DNA of 64,000 nucleotides from Rhododendron vialii (lineage: Eukaryota; Streptophyta; Magnoliopsida; Ericales; Ericaceae): contig NC_080567.1 in the NCBI RefSeq assembly GCF_030253575.1, forward strand, positions 37,229,501-37,293,500, read 5' to 3'. Under the pieces are notes generated by a model. That model had not been told where the DNA came from and ran no database searches. It saw only the letters and a program-made list of their open reading frames with translations. Made by a program: the position numbers and the translations under genes. Positions within the stretch are counted from its first letter, which is position 1. Every line of letters begins with the position of its first letter. Below, piece by piece: positions 58,742 to 64,000 of this stretch.

Positions 58742-60236
58742 CTGTGATTTAGTCATGTGAATTCATTAGCAATAGAAACAAAGAAATGTTTCCGCAGATG
58801 GGGAATGTCCAATATATACATCCTTTCTTCAAAATTCAAGCCGGTAATTGAAATTTTGAAGTTTCTTTTGATTGTCAGGTCAACAAAAAAATACAAATTT
58901 GAAATTGAATTTCATGTATTTCCAACAACTTTGACGACATCGTAATCGCAGAAAGATAATATCTTACATGATAAAAGTGCTCTTGCCAATCGTTCATGAC
59001 CAGCAAATACAACATCCACTATGTGCTGTACAAAGTACAAACCATGGCTCATACATCACTCTCATAGTTTCACCTTCAGACCATCTCTTGTGACCTGAAC
59101 TGTAGAGTCTGGCCCGTACTTCGGTCCAGCCTAACAGACATGCGCCTCTAGCGTTGGGGTTCATCCGGCTTCCTGTAGTTGAGTGCTTGACAGATGATTC
59201 CGTTCCTGGTTCGGCCCACTGCACAAGGCAGTGGAGTCCTCAGGCCATTCTCTATACATGAGGTTTGCCCAGAATTCCTTGGAGAAAAACAATATAAACA
59301 CTGGTGGGAGAATGTTCTTCTCCATCGGAATTGGTGCTCATCAACTCTCTCTCTCTAGGGAATCTTCTCTCTGAGAAATTTTGAAAGGAATGTCTCATAT
59401 TTACAAACAACATAGACCAGTGTTCAGGCGTCAGGTGGTGTGATAATGTGCTGACACGTATCCCTTCTGTACCTCCTGACCACAGGGATGATATCACCCA
59501 TCGCGATTGTCTCGTGGGTATTCGGGTGCGCAAGTGCCCCTCTCCCAGCGAATCCCTCTTCTTTAATAGCCAGCAAGCTACTAAATTCCCTTCATTGCCA
59601 ATTGGCTTTGAGATGGATATAAAGTTTCTACAGTTATGCATCAACTCTACCAAAGAGTAAAAGAAGGTCCCGTTTCCACTGAAATTTTTGCACCGTAACT
59701 TATTGAATTTTGTGAAGCCGTTAATACTAAACTAAGTTTTTTTGTCGAAAGCTAAGTTGTTTCTACTAAACTAAAATATCCGACATGTTCTCTCACAAAA
59801 TACCCAACACATTTTCCATAACTTTTAGTTTAGTGAAAATAACTTGGCTACGAATAACTATTAAATTAAAGATGTCCACAGCTTCTAGCTTACCGGAAAT
59901 GCCCCCAAAGTGTTATAAAAGCTTTGGGTTTTCAATTATAAATTCATCTAATGACTAATGATGGATTCAAAATTTTAGTTCGGGATTTTCTCTTTCCACA
60001 GTGTTTTGCAATGTATTACTGTAACTTCTTAAACTTAACCAAAGATTTTTAAATATCGACACTAACATTGAGCACGCGGTTTCGCGCCAAGCACGCTCGG
60101 GTGGCATTAGTATACTAAAAAATTATCTAATCTGCCGGTATTTGAGATGAGATCAGCCCTTACATTAATATGCATGTTTTAAACCCCAATCTGCTCTAAG
60201 ATTTCTTCTACTAGTATTTTTTTTTTCTCACTTGGG
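58742..60236. other. Intergenic region between the phosphatase remnant and the tandem array
   Basis: No gene supportable. A GC-richer block at about 59080-59640 carries a 133-codon minus-strand frame that I do not recognise. On that strand it has 'gtttatattg' and short direct repeats and could be part of a retroelement LTR. The segment 59670-59890 is a copy of the dispersed repeat at 36830-37100. Confidence 0.4.
59670..59890. repeat. Dispersed repeat shared with 36830-37100
   Basis: Same order of blocks as the copy at 36830-37100, including 'cttttagtttagtgaaa' followed by 'taacttg'. Confidence 0.6.
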
Positions 60237-60465
60237 ACCAGTCTCCTCATAGGCAAGTTGCACATCTGAAATTCATTTTCAAATCCCCAGCAACAATCTC
60301 GAGGCATAAGACAACCATGCATCTTGCAGCTGCATCTGGATAAGTTGAATCTTGAGGCATAAGACAACCATGCTTCTTGCAGCTGCATCTGGATAAGTTG
60401 CATTTGCATCTGTTGTTGTTGTTGTTGTCGATCGTTGTCGTTGTCATTGTCGTTGTCGTTGTTAT

Positions 60466-60674
60466 CCGTTCAATGTGTTCAAAACGTGATTTTAAGGGTA
60501 CCCGCGAGAAACCAGCAAAAAAAATGACCGGGAAGGGCTTCATCAGAGCAGTTTTTGTTTGTTTTTTATCGAACGGTTCAAACAAAAACTGCTCGGATGA
60601 AGCCCTTCCCGGTCAATTTTTTTGCCGATTTCTCGTGGGTAACCTTAAAATCACGTTCTGAACACATTGAGCGG
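60466..60674. mobile_element. Foldback MITE inserted in array unit 1
   Basis: Left arm 'ccgttcaatgtgttcaaaac' and the reverse complement of the right arm 'ccgctcaatgtgttcagaac' stay aligned for about 95 bp, with few mismatches. The loop is short. The other four units lack it, so it inserted after or during array growth. The extra sequence in unit 1 extends to about 60773. Confidence 0.85.
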
Positions 60675-60763
60675 CTCAGATCATCGAAATTCGATCGGAA
60701 AATGGGAGAAATGAGGAGGTTCGCATTTTAACTAAAATAAAGACTCCCTCATTTGAGACTGAC

Positions 60764-60773
<10 letters not shown>

Positions 60774-60805
<32 letters not shown>
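60774..60805. repeat. (AT)n microsatellite
   Basis: A TA/AT run of about 32 bp, expanded only in unit 1. The other units have the short 'tatatata' at the same place. Confidence 0.9.
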
Positions 60806-60808
<3 letters not shown>

Positions 60809-62548
60809 GAAGATAAGACCATGGTAGCTCCTCGGTTAATCCGCTGGATGAATGGATTTTTTTACATGCATCTTAAGTCTAGGGCTGCTAAACGAAGCAA
60901 GCTATTCGAGTTTAAGCTCGTGTTTGTTTGTTAAAAGCTTGTTATATTATCGATATCAAACTAACCAGTCTCCTCATAGGCAAGTTGCACATCTGAAATT
61001 CATTTTCAAATCCCCAACAACAATCTCGAGGCATAAGACAACCATGCATCCTGCAGCTGCATCTGGATAAGTTGAATCTTGAGGCATAAGACAACCATGG
61101 ATCCTGCAGCTGCATTTGGGTAAGTTGCATCTGCATTCTTTGTTGTTGTTGTCGATCGTTGTCGTCATCGTCGTCGTTGTTTATATATATAGAAATGAAG
61201 ATAAGACCATGGTAGCTCCTCGGTTAATCTACTGGATGAATGAAATTTTTAACGTGCATCTTAAGTCTAGGGCTGCTAAACGAAGCAAGCTACTCGAGTT
61301 TAAGCTCGGTTTGTTCGTTAAAAGCTTGTTATATAATCGATATCAAACTAACTAGTCCCCTCATGGGCAAGTTGCACATCTAAAATTCATTTTCAAATCC
61401 CCAGCAATAATCTAGAGGCATAAGACAACCATGCATCCTGCAGCTGCATTTGGATAAGTTGAATATCGAGGCATAAGACAACCATGCATCTGGATAAGTT
61501 GCATCTACATCTGCTGTTGTTGTTGTTGTTGTCGTCGATCATTGTCATTGTTGTTGTTATTGTTGTTGTTTATATATATAGAAATGAAGATAAGACCATG
61601 GTAGCTCCTTGATTAATCCGCTGGATGAATTGATTTTTTTACATGCATCTTAAGTCTAGGGCTACTAAACGAAGCAAGCTACTTAAGTTTAAGCTCGTGT
61701 TTGTTCGTTAAAAGCTTGTTATATAATCGATATCAAACTAACCAGTCTCCTCATAGGCAAGTTGCACATTTGAAATTCATTTTCAAATCTCCAGCAACAA
61801 TCTCGAGGCATAAAACAACCATGCATTCTGCAGCTGCATTTGGATAAGTTGAATCTCGAGGCAAAAGACAACCATGCATCTTGCAGCTGCATCTGGATAA
61901 GTTGCATCTGCATCTGGATAAGTTGCATCTGCATCTATTGTTGTTGTCGATCGTTGTCGTTGTCGTTGTCATCGTCGTCGTTGTTATTGTTGTTGTTACT
62001 GTCGATCGTTGTCGTCGTCGTTGTTGTTTATATATACATAAATGAAGACAAGACCATGGTAGCTCCTCGGTTAACCCGCTGGATGAATGGACATGCATCT
62101 TAAGTCTAGGGCTGCTAAACGAAGCAAAGCTACTTGAGTTTAAGCTCGTGTTTGTTCGTGAAAAGCTTGTTATATTATCGATATCAAACTAACCAGTCTC
62201 CTCATTGGCAAGTTGCACATCTAAAATTCATTTTCAAATCCCCAGCAACAATCTCGAGGCATAAGACAACCATGCATCCTGCAGCTGCATCTGGGTAAGT
62301 TGCATCTGCATCTGTTGTTGTCGATCGTTGTTGTGGTCGTCGTCGTCATCGTCGTTGTTATTGTTATCGTTATCGTTGTCGTTGTTGTTATTATTGTTGT
62401 TGTCGTCGATCGTTGTCGTTATCGTCGTCGTTGTCATCGTCGTTGTCGTCGTCGTTGTTGTTTATATCTATAGAAATAAAGATAAGACCATGGTAGCTCC
62501 TCGGTTTATCCGTTGGATGAATGGATTTTTTTACATGCATCTCAAGTC

Positions 62549-62896
62549 TAGGGCTGCTAAACAAAGCAAGCTATTCGAGTTTAAGCTCGTGTTTGTTTGT
62601 TAAAAGCTTGTTATATAATCGATATCAAACTAACCAAGCTTGAATATTTTTTTTTTTTTGAAGCTTGTTAAGATTTCGAACGAATTCTCAAACACATACG
62701 TGTGCTACTACTCGGCAATTCTTCGGCTTAGTATGTATAAAAATTTAAGCTACTTGAAATTTGTTCGTGTTTAGCTTGATTAAAGCTCGTTTGATATTGG
62801 TTCATCTCATAAATAATTGAACAGATTTTTTAAAGCTCGTCAAGTTATCAAACCAAACTTGATCAGCTACCTGCTTGGGTCGTTTTACCGCCTCTA
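62549..62896. mobile_element. hAT-like non-autonomous element, the probable founder of the array edge
   Basis: It begins 'tagggctgctaaacaaagc' and ends, in reverse complement, 'tagaggcggtaaaacgacc', so imperfect inverted termini of about 17 bp are visible. The interior has 'aagctcgt' and 'caagctt' motifs like the element at 7557-7876. Its left end is what recurs in every array unit. No 8-bp duplication was found. Confidence 0.5.
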
Positions 62897-64000
62897 ATCC
62901 CCACATCTCTCCCTCTCATAGATATTCCCCCGGATGAAAGATTCTGTTACAACAAACGTACATAAGCATGATGCCGTAGAAGAATACCAGTAGTAAAAAA
63001 TACGCGCGACATAAAGATTGTGTGCATGGTTGCTAAATGAAAACTGAATGACTAAAACTATCTTTTTCTGTGATTTAATTTTGAGAAACGAACAGGACAC
63101 GTGTCCATTTTGATCATTCAATTCATTAGTTTTATACTCCATCCGTCTCATAATTGACGTTTCGTTATTAAGTTCTAATTTTAGTAAAGCGATAAGTATT
63201 TAGTGCACTTTGATCTAATTAAAATTACTCATTATCAAAATTAAACCCAACAATAATGAAGGTATTTTTGGAAACTTACAAATACTTTGACATTGACTTT
63301 TCAATCCAAAATAGAAAATTGACTTAAATTATACAGCAGAGGAAGTAAGTCATAAATTATACAACAGAGGGAGTAAGTCGTAATTTTCAGATTGTCGCGA
63401 GTAAAAAAATAAACTTCATCCGGTGATCATAGCCACATGATTTTCAACATATTGTATTAGTAACGACTTACAATTTATTTTTTTTTATAACTAAGTGTTC
63501 GAACCGATTTATGCACATCTTAAAATGACCGGCATCGATGGTTTACTGTCCAAAGAAAAATATAAAGGAAACCCTGGATCTGAACTTTTTAAACCTCAGC
63601 TGTAGAAGTTGACTAAACGCCTCATAAAGTAAACCTTTTAACATGTATTCCTATCTGGCCAAACACGACTTTAATATTAATTAACCAAAAAAAAAAAAAA
63701 CACGGTCTTAATATTTGGAAGGGGTTGTAGTGTGGTAGCCAAACTACACCGTGTAGTACAGTCGATCTGATCGTCTATCTTGATATGAACGACTCGGATT
63801 TAATTCGAACTCCTACAAATCTGAGCCGTTCATTGTTCAGAATTAAATTCGAGCCATTCATTGCCGAGATAAACGGCCCGATCGACCGCACTACAGGATG
63901 TGGCACAGGTGGCTTCCCACCCTCTGCAGTTCTCTTTATGCATTTTGAGTTGGTGTCACTGTCAGTGCACTGTTCTTTATTACCACCTTCAATTCAGTGC
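62897..64000 (+). promoter_or_regulatory. Copy B of the beta-galactosidase upstream segment
   Basis: Collinear with 51690-52505 over most of its length and in the same orientation, at an offset of about 11.5 kb. In copy A the shared block 'ctgttctttatta' lies about 105 bp before the ATG. Here it is at about 63971, so a start codon would be expected roughly 75-100 bp past the window edge. No coding sequence is inside the window. Confidence 0.65.
63719..63931. mobile_element. Inverted-repeat insertion present only in copy B
   Basis: Copy A passes directly from 'ttaatatttgg' to 'ttctctttatg'. Copy B has about 213 extra bp between the same two blocks. The extra segment has inverted similarity between its ends ('cgtgtagtacagtcgatc' against 'cctgtagtgcggtcgatc' in reverse complement), which fits a MITE. 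Confidence 0.6.

Larger units (their letters stand above)
60237..62632. repeat. Five-unit tandem array with internal trinucleotide microsatellites
   Basis: Units start at about 60237, 60964, 61351, 61741 and 62192, with lengths 727, 387, 390, 451 and 441 bp. Each unit has, in order: 'gtctcctcataggcaagttg', a block repeated once or twice ('gaggcataagacaaccatgc' with 'cagctgcatctggataagtt'), a (ttg/tcg)n microsatellite of variable length, 'aaatgaagataagaccatgg', 'tctagggctgctaaacga', and 'aaaagcttgttatat'. Unit length varies mainly through the microsatellite and the inner block number. Unit 1 is long because of an inserted foldback. Reading frames over the array are simple-repeat translations. 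Confidence 0.9.

Noticed and set aside
59252..59653. 133-codon minus-strand frame downstream of the phosphatase remnant
   Set aside because: It is not similar to phosphatase or any family I know, and it looks like a GC-richer repeat or LTR fragment.
60179..62437. Many short frames with MQMQL, NNNN or VVVV repeats
   Set aside because: They track the tandem array and its trinucleotide microsatellite on both strands, so they are repeat artefacts.
60237..62632. CRISPR-like regular repeats
   Set aside because: Units are about 390-730 bp with no short repeat/spacer structure, and the context is a plant nuclear genome.

Overview
This is a nuclear segment of a flowering plant, most likely a woody eudicot. 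The evidence is intron-rich genes with short exons and AT-rich introns, several plant-specific gene families (a DRD1-type remodeller, a BEL1-like homeodomain protein, a GH35 beta-galactosidase), long GA/CT microsatellites beside gene starts, and abundant MITEs and tRNA-derived SINEs. I cannot name the species. All exon models below were built by hand from reading phase, splice sites and recalled family sequence.

Layout. (1) 1465-1873 (+): a two-exon, 89-residue gene with a OXS3-like look, whose last-exon tail is duplicated just downstream. (2) 8576-2518 (-): the SUMO-activating enzyme large subunit SAE2/UBA2, 11 exons, 644 aa. (3) 8.9-15 kb: transposon-rich intergenic DNA with a SINE, an intact-looking hAT element with perfect TIRs and 8-bp target duplication, a Tourist-like MITE and foldback elements. 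(4) 15.0-22.3 kb (+): DRD1-type SNF2 chromatin remodeller of RNA-directed DNA methylation, 876 aa. (5) 26315-22918 (-): a BLH6/BLH7-type BEL1-like homeodomain factor, 624 aa, convergent with DRD1. (6) 28-37.4 kb: intergenic, with degraded mobile elements including a nested LINE-like insertion and a SINE with target duplication. (7) 37496-45541 (+): nucleolar multi-RRM protein of the RBM28/Nop4 type, 18 exons, 959 aa, with an apparent GC-AG first intron. (8) 45.5-52.5 kb: intergenic with Stowaway-like and foldback MITEs. (9) 52577-58070 (+): GH35 beta-galactosidase, 18 exons, 727 aa, no lectin tail. (10) 58741-58355 (-): a purple acid phosphatase pseudogene remnant. (11) 60237-62632: a five-unit tandem array (387-727 bp units) with trinucleotide microsatellites and a hAT-like terminus in every unit. 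(12) 62.9-64.0 kb: a second copy of the beta-galactosidase upstream region, implying a tandem paralogue starting just past the window edge.

The genes do not form a pathway in the bacterial sense. From memory, Arabidopsis has DRD1 next to BLH7 (At2g16390/At2g16400), and SAE2, a DRD1 paralogue (CHR34) and an RRM protein close together (At2g21470/At2g21450/At2g21440). The order here therefore looks like an ancestral block of which Arabidopsis retains two duplicated halves. The strongest observations are the apparent beta-galactosidase tandem duplication cut by the window end, the degenerate copy of a DRD1 exon inside its own intron, a duplicated SUMO-interaction-like motif in DRD1, the phosphatase pseudogene with three defined lesions, and several mobile elements with resolvable termini. 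I found no clearly new multi-gene system.
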